Assembly (NCBI GenBank): GCA_900539165.1
Contig: UQAZ01000019.1
Location: forward strand, 1-32,581
Direction: 5' to 3'
Source of the DNA: an uncultured Oscillospiraceae bacterium
GTDB taxonomy: Bacteria; Bacillota; Clostridia; Oscillospirales; Acutalibacteraceae
Length of the DNA stretch: 32,581 nt
In this document: positions 1 to 8,184 of the stretch, piece by piece
Layout: the number at the start of each line of letters is the position of its first letter
Numbering within the stretch: the stretch's first letter is position 1
Position numbers and translations under genes: made by a program
The notes under the pieces: model-generated
What the model was told of the DNA's origin: nothing
Seen by the model: only the letters and a program-made list of their open reading frames with translations
Databases searched by the model: none

Positions 1-28
1 TAGGCAAACCTACCATACCTAACTTCAT
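1..28 (-). CDS. ychF: YchF/OLA1-family ATPase, N-terminal fragment (runs off the window)
   Basis: Only the first nine codons are inside the window. Read on the minus strand from the ATG at 28 they give MKLGMVGLP, the characteristic start of YchF, which continues into the G1 loop NVGKS in known members. A GGGAGA ribosome binding site lies at 35-40, seven bases before the ATG, and a good promoter lies further upstream. YchF is a conserved P-loop NTPase of the Obg family that prefers ATP and binds ribosomes. The call rests on a very short match plus the correctly placed RBS; the rest of the gene lies before base 1. Confidence 0.7.
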
Positions 29-58
29 AATATGTCTCCCAATAATTTAATTCACTAT

Positions 59-87
59 ATTATATATCATATTCCTTTTTTTTACAA
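59..87 (-). promoter_or_regulatory. Predicted sigma-A promoter of ychF
   Basis: On the minus strand a -35 box TTGTAA (82-87) is followed by a 17-bp spacer and a perfect -10 box TATAAT (59-64). Transcription would start about 30 bases before the ychF ATG. It is divergent from the ilvB promoter, with 17 bp between the two -35 boxes. Confidence 0.6.
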
Positions 88-104
88 GTCTTGTTATATA
101 TATC

Positions 105-133
105 TTGACAATAAGTCGAGTTTGCTCTAAAAT
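105..133 (+). promoter_or_regulatory. Predicted sigma-A promoter of the ilvBN-leuCD operon
   Basis: A consensus -35 TTGACA (105-110), a 17-bp spacer and a -10 TAAAAT (128-133) lie before ilvB. The predicted leader is only about 40 bases, too short for a T-box or a leader-peptide attenuator, so regulation would have to act at initiation. No operator was recognised. Confidence 0.7.
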
Positions 134-177
134 ATTATAAATATTTTTATTTTGTAACAAAGATTAGGAGGGGTTTT

Positions 178-1842
178 ATGAAGCTTAACGGATCTCAAAT
201 CGTTTTAGAGGTTCTTAAAGAACAGGGAGTGGATACTATTTTTGGTTATCCGGGCGGCACCATTCTTAACATTTTTGATGAGCTGTATAAATACGGCGAT
301 ACCTTTAAGCATATTCTGACAGCCCACGAGCAGGCGGCAGCTCACGCTGCGGACGGATATGCAAGGGCAACTGGTAAGGTTGGCGTTTGCTTCGCTACTT
401 CCGGTCCCGGAGCAACAAATCTTGTAACCGGTATTGCAACCGCATACATGGACAGTATCCCTGTCGTTGCAATTACCTGCAATTATGCCACATCGGGCTT
501 GGGTAGAGATTCCTTTCAGGAGGTAGACATTTGCGGTGTTACCATGCCTATCACAAAGCATAATTTTCAGGTAGAGAGGGTAGAGGACCTTGCGTCAATC
601 ATTCGCAGAGCGTTTAGAATTGCACAGTCGGGCAGAAAAGGTCCCGTACTCGTTGATATTCCAAAGGATATTACTGCTGCAATTTGCGAATATGAAAAGC
701 AGGATAAGGTAATGCCTGACGAGCCTAAGAGACCTAAGCAGTCATCTTTTGACAGAGCAGTTGAGCTTATTAACGGCTGTAAGAAGCCTATTATTTACTG
801 CGGCGGCGGTGCTGTTTCGTCCGATCTCGGTCAGGACTTAATTAAATTTGCAGAAAAGATTGATTGTCCTGTTGTTTCTTCACTTATGGGACTCGGTGCT
901 TTTCCTTATGAGCATCCGCTTCATCTCGGTCTTATAGGTATGCACGGTCATTTTCAGTGCAATAAGGCTGCTCACGATTGCGATGTTTTGATTGTTTGCG
1001 GCGCCAGATTCAGCGACCGTGTTGCAGGTAACAGAGCGCAGTTTGCACCTAATGCAGAGATTTTACATATTGATATTGATGCGGCAGAAATGGACAAGAA
1101 TGTTCCTTCTAATTATCATCTCAGAGGCGATTTGTCTCAGATGATACCTGAACTTACACAAGCTGTAAATAAGCTTGACCATACTGAATGGAAAAACGAA
1201 ATTGCTAAATTTACAAAACCGTTTGAGCAGCTTCAAATCGGCGATTATGTAAACCCGCAGACTTTGATTGAAAAGATCGACGAAGCAACTGCTGACGACA
1301 CAATAGTTGTTACCGATGTAGGACAGCATCAGCTTTGGGCTGCTCAGTTCTATAAGTTCAGACAGCCTCGTACATTGCTCTCTTCAGGCGGTCTGGGTAC
1401 AATGGGCTATTCTATGGGTGCCGCAATCGGCGGTCAGATGGGTTGTCCCGATAAGACGGTTGTTATGTTTGTAGGCGACGGCGGTTTCCATATGAACCTT
1501 GCAGAGCTTGCTACAATGGCATCATATAATGTGCCTGTTAAAATGTTCGTTATGAATAATGAAGTTTTGGGAATGGTGCGTCAGTGGCAGAAGTTGTTTT
1601 ATGAGCATAGATTTTCCGATACAGACCCTCATCGTGCAACCGATTTCGTAAAGGTTGCTCAGGCGTTTGGCGTTAAGGGACTTCGCATAAATACGAATGA
1701 TGATATTGATTCGATTATTAAGCAGGCTCTTGAATATAACGGACCTGTACTTGTTGATTGCAGAATCAGCAAAGACAGTAATGTTCTTCCTATGATTCCT
1801 CCGGGAGGAAAGCATACGGATATTATTGAAGAATTTAATTAA
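178..1842 (+). CDS. ilvB: Acetolactate synthase, large (catalytic) subunit
   Basis: This 554-aa TPP-dependent enzyme condenses two pyruvates to acetolactate, or pyruvate with 2-oxobutyrate, as the first common step of valine, leucine and isoleucine synthesis in the cytosol. The N-terminal TPP-binding domain carries the catalytic Glu51 in the AHEQAAAHAADGYAR block. The central FAD/dehydrogenase-like domain follows. The C-terminal TPP domain shows the GDGG motif at 433-436 and the paired NN at 460-461. Length is normal for the family. The ATG at 178 has an AGGAGGGG ribosome binding site. It is the first gene of a five-gene operon; the stop is 14 bases before ilvN, which encodes its regulatory subunit. 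Confidence 0.97.
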   Translation: MKLNGSQIVLEVLKEQGVDTIFGYPGGTILNIFDELYKYGDTFKHILTAHEQAAAHAADGYARATGKVGVCFATSGPGATNLVTGIATAYMDSIPVVAITCNYATSGLGRDSFQEVDICGVTMPITKHNFQVERVEDLASIIRRAFRIAQSGRKGPVLVDIPKDITAAICEYEKQDKVMPDEPKRPKQSSFDRAVELINGCKKPIIYCGGGAVSSDLGQDLIKFAEKIDCPVVSSLMGLGAFPYEHPLHLGLIGMHGHFQCNKAAHDCDVLIVCGARFSDRVAGNRAQFAPNAEILHIDIDAAEMDKNVPSNYHLRGDLSQMIPELTQAVNKLDHTEWKNEIAKFTKPFEQLQIGDYVNPQTLIEKIDEATADDTIVVTDVGQHQLWAAQFYKFRQPRTLLSSGGLGTMGYSMGAAIGGQMGCPDKTVVMFVGDGGFHMNLAELATMASYNVPVKMFVMNNEVLGMVRQWQKLFYEHRFSDTDPHRATDFVKVAQAFGVKGLRINTNDDIDSIIKQALEYNGPVLVDCRISKDSNVLPMIPPGGKHTDIIEEFN

Positions 1843-1856
1843 GGAGGAGATTTGCT

Positions 1857-2366
1857 ATGAAAGAAAAGTTGGTTTTATCCGTTCTTGTTGATAACGAAAG
1901 CGGTGTACTTCAAAGAATTGCGAGCCTGTTTTCAAGAAGAGCATACAATATTTCTTCTCTTACTGTTAGCGAGACAGAGGATGAAAAGTTCTCTCGTATG
2001 ACTATTGAAACCTACACCGAGCCTGAAAATTTCAGACAGATTAAAAGACAGCTGTTGAAGCTTGAAATTGTTGAAAAAGTAGCTGAGCTTACTCCTCAAA
2101 ATTCTGTATCGTCCGAGCTTTTGCTTGTTAAGGTACATGCAAAGGGAATTGAGCAGAAAAACGAGCTTCTCGAGCTTAATGCAACTTACGGTTCTCGTGT
2201 TCGTGATATATCGCTTGAAACATTTACTCTTGAGTTTACCGGTCAGGGCGAAACTATTGACCGCTTTATTTCGGAGCTTGAGCAGAGATTCGGTATAGTT
2301 GAGCTTGCCAGAACAGGTATCACTTCACTTCAAAGAGGCGAAGGCTCATTTACCGAAGATATTTAA
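1857..2366 (+). CDS. ilvN: Acetolactate synthase, small (regulatory) subunit
   Basis: This 169-aa protein has the usual length and layout of the AHAS regulatory subunit. An N-terminal ACT domain opens with LSVLVDNESGVLQRIASLFSR (about 6-26), and a C-terminal ALS_ss domain includes the FTGQGETIDRFI segment. It binds the large subunit and confers valine feedback inhibition and full activity. The gene follows ilvB by 14 bases with a strong AAGGAGGAG ribosome binding site, so the two subunits should be made together. The family symbol could equally be ilvH. Confidence 0.95.
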   Translation: MKEKLVLSVLVDNESGVLQRIASLFSRRAYNISSLTVSETEDEKFSRMTIETYTEPENFRQIKRQLLKLEIVEKVAELTPQNSVSSELLLVKVHAKGIEQKNELLELNATYGSRVRDISLETFTLEFTGQGETIDRFISELEQRFGIVELARTGITSLQRGEGSFTEDI

Positions 2367-2387
2367 TTTAAGAAAAGAGGCTGTTTT

Positions 2388-3647
2388 ATGGGAATGACAA
2401 TGACACAAAAGATTTTAGCCTCTCATGCCGGACTTGACAGCGTTGTTGCCGGTCAGCTTATTGAGGCTAATCTCGATATGGTCTTGGGAAATGATGTAAC
2501 ATCTCCCGTTGCCATTAACGAAATGAATAAATTTGATAAAAAGACAGTTTTTGACAAAACGAGAATTTCTCTTGTTATGGACCATTTTACTCCTAATAAG
2601 GATATTCAATCTGCCCAAAACTGTAAGCAGGTAAGAGAATTTGCTAAAGCACACGGCATTACCCATTATTTTGATGTCGGCAATATGGGTATAGAACACG
2701 CACTTTTACCTGAGCAGGGCATTGTTACCTGCGGCGATTGTATTATCGGCGCCGACTCACATACTTGCACCTACGGTGCTTTAGGCGCTTTTTCTACGGG
2801 TGTAGGCTCAACGGATATGGCTGCCGGTATGGTAACGGGTAAGGCGTGGTTTAAGGTGCCGTCTGCTATAAAGGTTGTTATCACAGGTAAGAAAAATAAG
2901 TATATTTCAGGTAAGGATGTTATTCTTCACCTTATCGGAGAAATCGGCGTTGACGGCGCACTTTATAAATCACTTGAATTTACGGGTGACGGAATAAAAG
3001 AATTGTCTATGGATGACAGACTTTGCATTGCAAATATGGCTATTGAGTGTGGTGCTAAAAACGGTATTTTTCCTGTTGATGATATTACTCTTGACTATGT
3101 AAACGACAGAAGCGAGAGAGAATATAAGGTCTTTGAGGCTGACGAGGATGCAGAGTATGAAAGAACAATTACTATCGACCTTTCAACTCTTAAATCAACA
3201 GTTGCATTTCCGCATTTGCCTGAGAATACTAAGACTTTCGATGGGATTGAGAAAATTGCTATTGACCAGGTTGTTATCGGCTCTTGCACAAACGGCAGAA
3301 TGGAGGATATGCGCACTGCTGCTGAAATTCTCAAGGATAAAAAGGTTGCAGACTGTGTCAGAGTTATTATAATTCCTGCCACCCAATCAATATATCTTCA
3401 GTGCATTGAGGAGGGACTTGCTGAGATTTTTGTAAAAGCAGGTGCAGTTGTTTCAACACCTACCTGCGGTCCGTGTCTTGGTGGTCATATGGGAATCCTT
3501 GCAGCAGGTGAAAGAGCAGTTTCCACCTCTAACAGAAACTTTGTAGGCCGTATGGGACATACAGAATCCGAAATATATCTTGCTTCTCCGGCTGTTGCCG
3601 CAGCATCGGCTCTTAAAGGATATATTGCTGACCCTGCCGAGCTTTAA
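2388..3647 (+). CDS. leuC: 3-isopropylmalate dehydratase, large subunit
   Basis: This 419-aa aconitase-superfamily subunit isomerises 2-isopropylmalate to 3-isopropylmalate in leucine synthesis. The three [4Fe-4S] cluster ligands are visible: Cys300 in IGSCTNGR, and Cys360 and Cys363 in PTCGPCLGG. The early motifs GADSHTCTYGALGAFSTGVG and MAAGMVTGKAWFKVP also fit. The length matches the archaeal/clostridial LeuC type of about 420 aa rather than the 465-aa enterobacterial type. The ATG at 2388 sits seven bases after AGAGG; two further in-frame ATGs follow within 12 bases. The paralogous homoaconitase/dimethylmalate dehydratase families look similar, but the ilvBN and leuD neighbours support leucine synthesis. 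Confidence 0.94.
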   Translation: MGMTMTQKILASHAGLDSVVAGQLIEANLDMVLGNDVTSPVAINEMNKFDKKTVFDKTRISLVMDHFTPNKDIQSAQNCKQVREFAKAHGITHYFDVGNMGIEHALLPEQGIVTCGDCIIGADSHTCTYGALGAFSTGVGSTDMAAGMVTGKAWFKVPSAIKVVITGKKNKYISGKDVILHLIGEIGVDGALYKSLEFTGDGIKELSMDDRLCIANMAIECGAKNGIFPVDDITLDYVNDRSEREYKVFEADEDAEYERTITIDLSTLKSTVAFPHLPENTKTFDGIEKIAIDQVVIGSCTNGRMEDMRTAAEILKDKKVADCVRVIIIPATQSIYLQCIEEGLAEIFVKAGAVVSTPTCGPCLGGHMGILAAGERAVSTSNRNFVGRMGHTESEIYLASPAVAAASALKGYIADPAEL

Positions 3648-3662
3648 GAAAGGAGAATTGCC

Positions 3663-4142
3663 ATGAATGCTAAAGGTTTTGTTCATAAATTCGGTGATAA
3701 TGTAGACACCGATGTAATTATTCCTGCACGATATCTTAATCGCTCGGACGAGCAGTGGCTTGCTTCTCACTGTATGGAGGATATTGACGCAGATTTTGCA
3801 AAGAATGTAAAAAAAGGCGACATTATGGTCGCACAGGCTAATTTTGGTTGCGGTTCGTCGAGAGAACACGCTCCGATTGCTATTAAGGCTTCGGGTATTT
3901 CCTGCGTAATTGCATCAACATTTGCAAGAATTTTTTACAGAAATGCAATTAATATCGGACTTGCTATTTTGGAATGTGATGAGGCAGCAAGAAACATCAA
4001 AGACGGAGACGAGGTTGAAGTTGATTTTGACAGCGGTGTAATTAAAAATCTTACCGACGGCAAAACTTATCAGGCACAACCGTTTCCTGAGTTTATTCAA
4101 AACATTATCAAAAACGGTGGTTTAATGAATTCTATTAAGTAA
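3663..4142 (+). CDS. leuD: 3-isopropylmalate dehydratase, small subunit
   Basis: This 159-aa swivel-domain subunit completes the isopropylmalate isomerase. It has the early FGDNVDTDVIIPARYL segment and the conserved FGCGSSREHAP motif (about 61-71). It belongs to the short LeuD type that pairs with a 420-aa LeuC. The start is set by AAAGGAG a few bases upstream of the ATG at 3663. It follows leuC by 15 bases. leuA, leuB, ilvC and ilvD are not in this window. Confidence 0.95.
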   Translation: MNAKGFVHKFGDNVDTDVIIPARYLNRSDEQWLASHCMEDIDADFAKNVKKGDIMVAQANFGCGSSREHAPIAIKASGISCVIASTFARIFYRNAINIGLAILECDEAARNIKDGDEVEVDFDSGVIKNLTDGKTYQAQPFPEFIQNIIKNGGLMNSIK

Positions 4143-4154
4143 AGGCTAAATTAT

Positions 4155-4565
4155 ATGAGTGTTTTTCAAATTGATAAAGATATTTTGAAGAAGGTATGGG
4201 ACAGCTCGGGCGAGCAGTTCTATTCCGTGTCCGGTGGTAAGCTGTTTAATGCATGTGAGTTTTCTGACATAGACAGACCCGAAAATGTTTCCCAAACTCA
4301 ATATTTTATGCAAATAGGATATATTCCGTTTGTATGCATTACCAATGACGAGCTTCTCAGAGCTTATGCAGGTACTCTAAAGAATGAAAAAATCAAGAAT
4401 GCTCTTAATGAAGTTGATGATGATAAATTCAACGATACTTTTTGGAAGTACTTTAATTTGTACCCCGAGCTTCTTGATGAGTATAAGAAGTTTGAAGAGT
4501 CCTTTGTGCTGTCAAAGGTTGAGTCTTGGTGTAATGATAACGGTATTAAATATGAAGTAAAGTAA
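4155..4565 (+). CDS. Uncharacterised 136-aa protein, last gene of the ilv-leu operon
   Basis: I do not recognise this family. It is a soluble, acidic protein with no signal peptide or membrane segment. Aromatic residues are frequent, as in FWKYFNLYPELLDEYKKFEESF near 95-116, and a single Cys-Asn pair lies near the C terminus. Start: the ATG at 4155 lies nine bases after AAAGG and 12 bases after the leuD stop, so it is co-transcribed with leuD. It is followed within four bases by the operon's terminator. Codon use resembles its neighbours. Position suggests a link to branched-chain amino acid synthesis, but nothing in the sequence shows a catalytic or binding motif. Confidence 0.8.
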   Translation: MSVFQIDKDILKKVWDSSGEQFYSVSGGKLFNACEFSDIDRPENVSQTQYFMQIGYIPFVCITNDELLRAYAGTLKNEKIKNALNEVDDDKFNDTFWKYFNLYPELLDEYKKFEESFVLSKVESWCNDNGIKYEVK

Positions 4566-4568
4566 CTG

Positions 4569-4595
4569 AAACCGAACGATTAGTCGTTCGGTTTT
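4569..4595 (+). terminator. Rho-independent terminator of the ilv-leu operon
   Basis: An 11-bp perfect stem (4569-4579 with 4584-4594) closes a TTAG loop. The 3' arm runs into TTTT and then an AT-rich stretch. Confidence 0.85.
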
Positions 4596-4656
4596 AATTT
4601 GTATTAATTAATTGTTAATTATGTGAATATTCGGTGGCAATACTTTATTATATATG

Positions 4657-4675
4657 TTACAATACATATTGTAAT
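4657..4675. promoter_or_regulatory. Perfect 18-bp palindrome upstream of the glucosaminidase gene
   Basis: TTACAATA (4657-4664), a CA centre, and TATTGTAA (4667-4674) form a perfect inverted repeat. It ends 21 bases before the ATG at 4696. It overlaps a possible -10 box TACAAT (4658-4663), which has only a weak TGGCAA (4635-4640) at 17-bp spacing. A repressor or response-regulator operator is the likeliest reading. TTACA/TGTAA elements also occur upstream of the response regulator gene and the ABC transporter genes. Confidence 0.5.
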
Positions 4676-4695
4676 ATTTCATACGGAGGCTTTTT

Positions 4696-7600
4696 ATGAA
4701 AAAATATTTTTCGTTTATTCTCGCTCTCATTTTAGTTATGACAGTTTCGCCTGTCAGCGCGATGGCAGCGACGCATGAACACAGTAATAAAACAGAGACA
4801 ACTTCAGACGGTACGCTTGAATATACCTATTGTACCGAGCCGAGTGATAAGACTGTATCATTTTCGTTGCAGGCTTATCCTGAATCTGCTCACAGTTATG
4901 GTAATAACATTAATGAATCGTATTCGTATTCTGTACCGAATGCAGATTCTTTGGAACTTAAATTTTCAGAGAAATGCTTTACAGAAAAGGATTATGATAT
5001 AATTACAATAACAGATGCAAACGGCGAGCAGGTAGGCTCATATTCGGGAGATGAGCTTGCAGGTAAAAAAGTAACTGTTCCGACAGGTTCGTTCAATGTG
5101 AACTTTGTGACTGACCGTTCCAGAACATATTACGGTTTCAGTATTGATAGCGTTACCGCAAAGGTTGGAGACTTTTCATATTATGTGCCAAATGTAAAGC
5201 AAAACGGAACAAAGCATGATTATGATAATTATACTGATGAAACGATTAATTATTCGTGTCCCGGTGCAAAGAGTATAACTCTTAATTTTTCATCTCTTTG
5301 TCAAACCGAAAAAGATTTTGATATAATTACGATAACCGATATAAACGGTAAAGTAGTTGGCAAATACAGTGATAATCAGCTCGCATCAAAAACAGTTACT
5401 GTCAGCGGCTCTGCTTTTTCAATTCATTTTACAACAGACCGTTCAAAAACATTTTATGGATACAGCATTGACAGTATGACTGCGGTTATGGCAGGTACAA
5501 CAGAGGTTATGCCGAACCATGAGTATACTATTACTCTTCCAAAGGAGAAATATCCTGAGTCAGAGCATAATTATTCTAACAAATTAAGGGCTAATTATGG
5601 CTTTAGATATGCAAATGCTAAATCATTAAAGCTTACATTCTCCTCTAAGTGCGAAACAGAGGAAACTTATGATACTATTACAATCTATGATGAAAATAAC
5701 AACGAAATGGGTACTTACAGCGGAACTCAGCTTGCCTCAAAAACTATTGAGATTCCGTCAGGCTCGTTTAGAATTGAATTTGTAACAGACCGTTCAAAGA
5801 CTTTTTACGGCTTTAGTATTGAAAGTATTGTTGCAACTATGAATGCAAATCCTGAGATTGTAGATGATGAAAGCTCCGACGCATATAAGACTTATACACT
5901 TCCTCAAAGCAGTCATAATTATTCAAACGACATTGAAGAACTTTACTACTATACTGATGTTACTGCCGCTTCTTTAGACTTGAAGTTTTCTGATGAATGT
6001 AAAACAGAAAAGAATTTTGATGTTGTTTATTTATATGATGAAAATAATACTTTAATCGGTGATTATTCAGGAGATGATCTTTCCGATAGATTTATTCATA
6101 TTAACGGTTCGAGCTTCAAAATAAGATTTGTTTCAGATCGTTCTAAAAATTTTTACGGATTTTCTTTAGCATATTTAAGTCCGAATTATACAAGCCCACA
6201 CGAAGGTTCTAATGTTTATTCTTATCCCGAATCACCGCATGATTATGGAAATTATGCTAACGAGGTTTACGAGTACAGTTGTAAGAAACCATTGGTTAAA
6301 GGTCTTGCGCTTAAATTTTCAGAAAAATGTAAAACTGAATCAAAGTATGACACCATTTCAATTTTTGACTCAAATAACAAAAAGGTAGGAGAGTATAGCG
6401 GAAGTGATTTCGCAGGAAAAACAGTATGGGTTGACGGCTCATACTTTAAGATTATTTTTAAGTCAGATAAAACCAGATCATATTACGGATTCTCATTTGA
6501 ATCTATAACTGCTGTTAAAAACACCGATTGTTATAGTGAAAAAGAACTGTCGCATAATTACAAGCTCACTAACGCTGTAAAACCAACATCCGGTTCAGAG
6601 GAAAAAATGTACTATACCTGTACTAATTGCGGCGATTTCAAGCAAATCAGCGATCAGCCGTTCCAAAGTTATGTGTATAATATGAGTGCCGATACATTTG
6701 ATTATGACGGAAATACCCATAGACCGATTGTCAGTATCAGTGACGGTGTAAGGGTTCTCCAAGAAGATGTTGATTATACTCTTACATATCCTTATTCAAG
6801 TAAGGCAACGGGTAATTACAGAATAACCGTTGACTTCAAAAACGGATATTCAGGTACTAAGTATCTTTACTACTCAATTAAGTCTTATAATGAGACACAA
6901 ACTCAGTCGTATAAGCAGTATCTGCTTGAACAGGGCTTCCCTGAAAGTTATACCGCAAAACTTGTTGCGCTTCACGAAAAATACCCTGATTGGCAATTTA
7001 AGGTATACGATACCCGCCTTGATTGGCAAACTGCCGTAAACGGAGAAAGAAGCCCTCATTCTAAGCAAAGAATAGGTGTTTACGAGTCTAAGAGTCTGCC
7101 TGCCGATTACCTTTGCTCTTGCAGTAAGTGTAAGGGCGTCGTTCAGGACAGTTCTTATGCAGCAAGCGAAAAGGCTGTTAAGTATTATATGGACCCGAGA
7201 AATTGGCTTGATGAAAAACACATTTTCCAATTTGAAACAACAAACGGTGGTGAAGGTCAAACTCGAGAGGGCGTAGAGGCTATACTTAAAGGCACATGGA
7301 TGCACGATTCTTTGGTTTACTATAACAATACCTGGGGTACTACAAATGTTCTTTATGACAGTACAATGAAATACTCTGACATTATTATGACCGCTGCCGC
7401 AAAGAGTGGACTTTCTCCGTACTATATTGCTTCAAAGATTAAGCAAGAGGTCGGTGCTGCTTCGTCAAGCTATGCAGGCGGTTCAAGAGGTACAGTTGCA
7501 CCTTTCCAGGGTATATATAACTATTTTAATATAGGTGCTTATGCAGGTGCAAATGACGGACTTGCTTGGGCGGCAGGATTTATGAAGGTTAAGGACGGAC

Positions 7601-8082
7601 AAAGTGCTGTTCTTTATCAGAATGACGGCTCGTCTTATACCGAGGATATTACGCTCAGTTCAAGTCAAAGAATGACATATATTTCTATGAATGGTGAATA
7701 TTTCTATGTTCGTCTTTATGCAGAAAACGGACCTGATAAGTATATTACGGGAAGAACAGGCTATATTAAAAAGTCTGATGTCAGAACAAGATATATAGGC
7801 CCTGATTTCGAGGGTGACGACCAATATTACCGTCCGTGGATAACACCGTACAGAGCAATTATTTACGGCTCAAAGTATGTTTATAATAACTTCGGTGTAC
7901 ATCAGTACACAGGCTATTTGCAGAAGTTTAATGTTTCATCTAATCAAAGATATTCTCACGAATATATGGTTAATGTTTCTTCTGCTCAGGCTGAGGGTGC
8001 TAAAATATATAACGGTTATGCTTCAAACGGTTTGTTGAACTCTAAGCACGTTTTCTATATTCCTGTTTTCAAGAATATGTAA
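4696..8082 (+). CDS. Secreted five-repeat CUB-like protein with C-terminal glucosaminidase domain
   Basis: This is an 1128-aa exported protein with a signal peptide: MKK, a hydrophobic core at 5-20 and an AMA cleavage region near 22-25. Five CUB-like repeats of about 95 aa lie at roughly 61-157, 172-266, 286-383, 402-496 and 510-607. Each carries a TE-x(2)-[YF]-D strand, a YSG or YSD turn and a final D[RK][ST]-x(2)-[FY]YG[FY]S block. Next come a small CTNCGD module (about 640-648) and an MBG/YDG-like Ig fold (about 665-728). The C-terminal catalytic part (about 880-970) is of the LytD-like N-acetylglucosaminidase type, with likely catalytic Glu918 in SKIKQEVG and the motif TVAPFQGIYNYFNIGAY. 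It should cleave peptidoglycan glycan strands outside the cell, the repeats probably binding wall glycans or proteins. GGAGG at 4685-4689 sets the start. A two-component system lies directly downstream. Exact hydrolytic specificity is inferred. Confidence 0.85.
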   Translation: MKKYFSFILALILVMTVSPVSAMAATHEHSNKTETTSDGTLEYTYCTEPSDKTVSFSLQAYPESAHSYGNNINESYSYSVPNADSLELKFSEKCFTEKDYDIITITDANGEQVGSYSGDELAGKKVTVPTGSFNVNFVTDRSRTYYGFSIDSVTAKVGDFSYYVPNVKQNGTKHDYDNYTDETINYSCPGAKSITLNFSSLCQTEKDFDIITITDINGKVVGKYSDNQLASKTVTVSGSAFSIHFTTDRSKTFYGYSIDSMTAVMAGTTEVMPNHEYTITLPKEKYPESEHNYSNKLRANYGFRYANAKSLKLTFSSKCETEETYDTITIYDENNNEMGTYSGTQLASKTIEIPSGSFRIEFVTDRSKTFYGFSIESIVATMNANPEIVDDESSDAYKTYTLPQSSHNYSNDIEELYYYTDVTAASLDLKFSDECKTEKNFDVVYLYDENNTLIGDYSGDDLSDRFIHINGSSFKIRFVSDRSKNFYGFSLAYLSPNYTSPHEGSNVYSYPESPHDYGNYANEVYEYSCKKPLVKGLALKFSEKCKTESKYDTISIFDSNNKKVGEYSGSDFAGKTVWVDGSYFKIIFKSDKTRSYYGFSFESITAVKNTDCYSEKELSHNYKLTNAVKPTSGSEEKMYYTCTNCGDFKQISDQPFQSYVYNMSADTFDYDGNTHRPIVSISDGVRVLQEDVDYTLTYPYSSKATGNYRITVDFKNGYSGTKYLYYSIKSYNETQTQSYKQYLLEQGFPESYTAKLVALHEKYPDWQFKVYDTRLDWQTAVNGERSPHSKQRIGVYESKSLPADYLCSCSKCKGVVQDSSYAASEKAVKYYMDPRNWLDEKHIFQFETTNGGEGQTREGVEAILKGTWMHDSLVYYNNTWGTTNVLYDSTMKYSDIIMTAAAKSGLSPYYIASKIKQEVGAASSSYAGGSRGTVAPFQGIYNYFNIGAYAGANDGLAWAAGFMKVKDGQSAVLYQNDGSSYTEDITLSSSQRMTYISMNGEYFYVRLYAENGPDKYITGRTGYIKKSDVRTRYIGPDFEGDDQYYRPWITPYRAIIYGSKYVYNNFGVHQYTGYLQKFNVSSNQRYSHEYMVNVSSAQAEGAKIYNGYASNGLLNSKHVFYIPVFKNM

Positions 8083-8088
8083 TTCATT

Positions 8089-8122
8089 AAATACCACAGT
8101 GTTTATTGCTGTGGTATTTTTT
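8089..8122 (+). terminator. Rho-independent terminator after the glucosaminidase gene
   Basis: An 11-bp perfect stem (8089-8099 with 8109-8119) with a nine-base loop runs into a T tract. Confidence 0.88.
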
Positions 8123-8170
8123 TGTTACAAAAGTGTAATGGAAAAATATTATTATATATGATATTATAAT
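8123..8170 (+). promoter_or_regulatory. Putative promoter and TTACA/TGTAA operator of the two-component operon
   Basis: TTACA (8125-8129) and TGTAA (8134-8138) form an inverted repeat with a four-base centre. Read as direct repeats they are TGTTAC (8123) and TGTAAT (8134) at 11-bp spacing, the phasing typical of OmpR/PhoB-family sites. A perfect -10 hexamer TATAAT lies at 8165-8170, 14 bases before the ATG, but no -35 box matches it, which fits an activator-dependent promoter. An alternative -10, TATTAT, is at 8147-8152. Confidence 0.45.
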
Positions 8171-8184
8171 GTTGAGGTGGTATT

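Noticed and set aside
134..177. T-box riboswitch or leader-peptide attenuator before ilvB
   Set aside because: The predicted leader is only about 40 bases, with no terminator hairpin, no T-box core motif and no short frame rich in Leu, Val or Ile codons.
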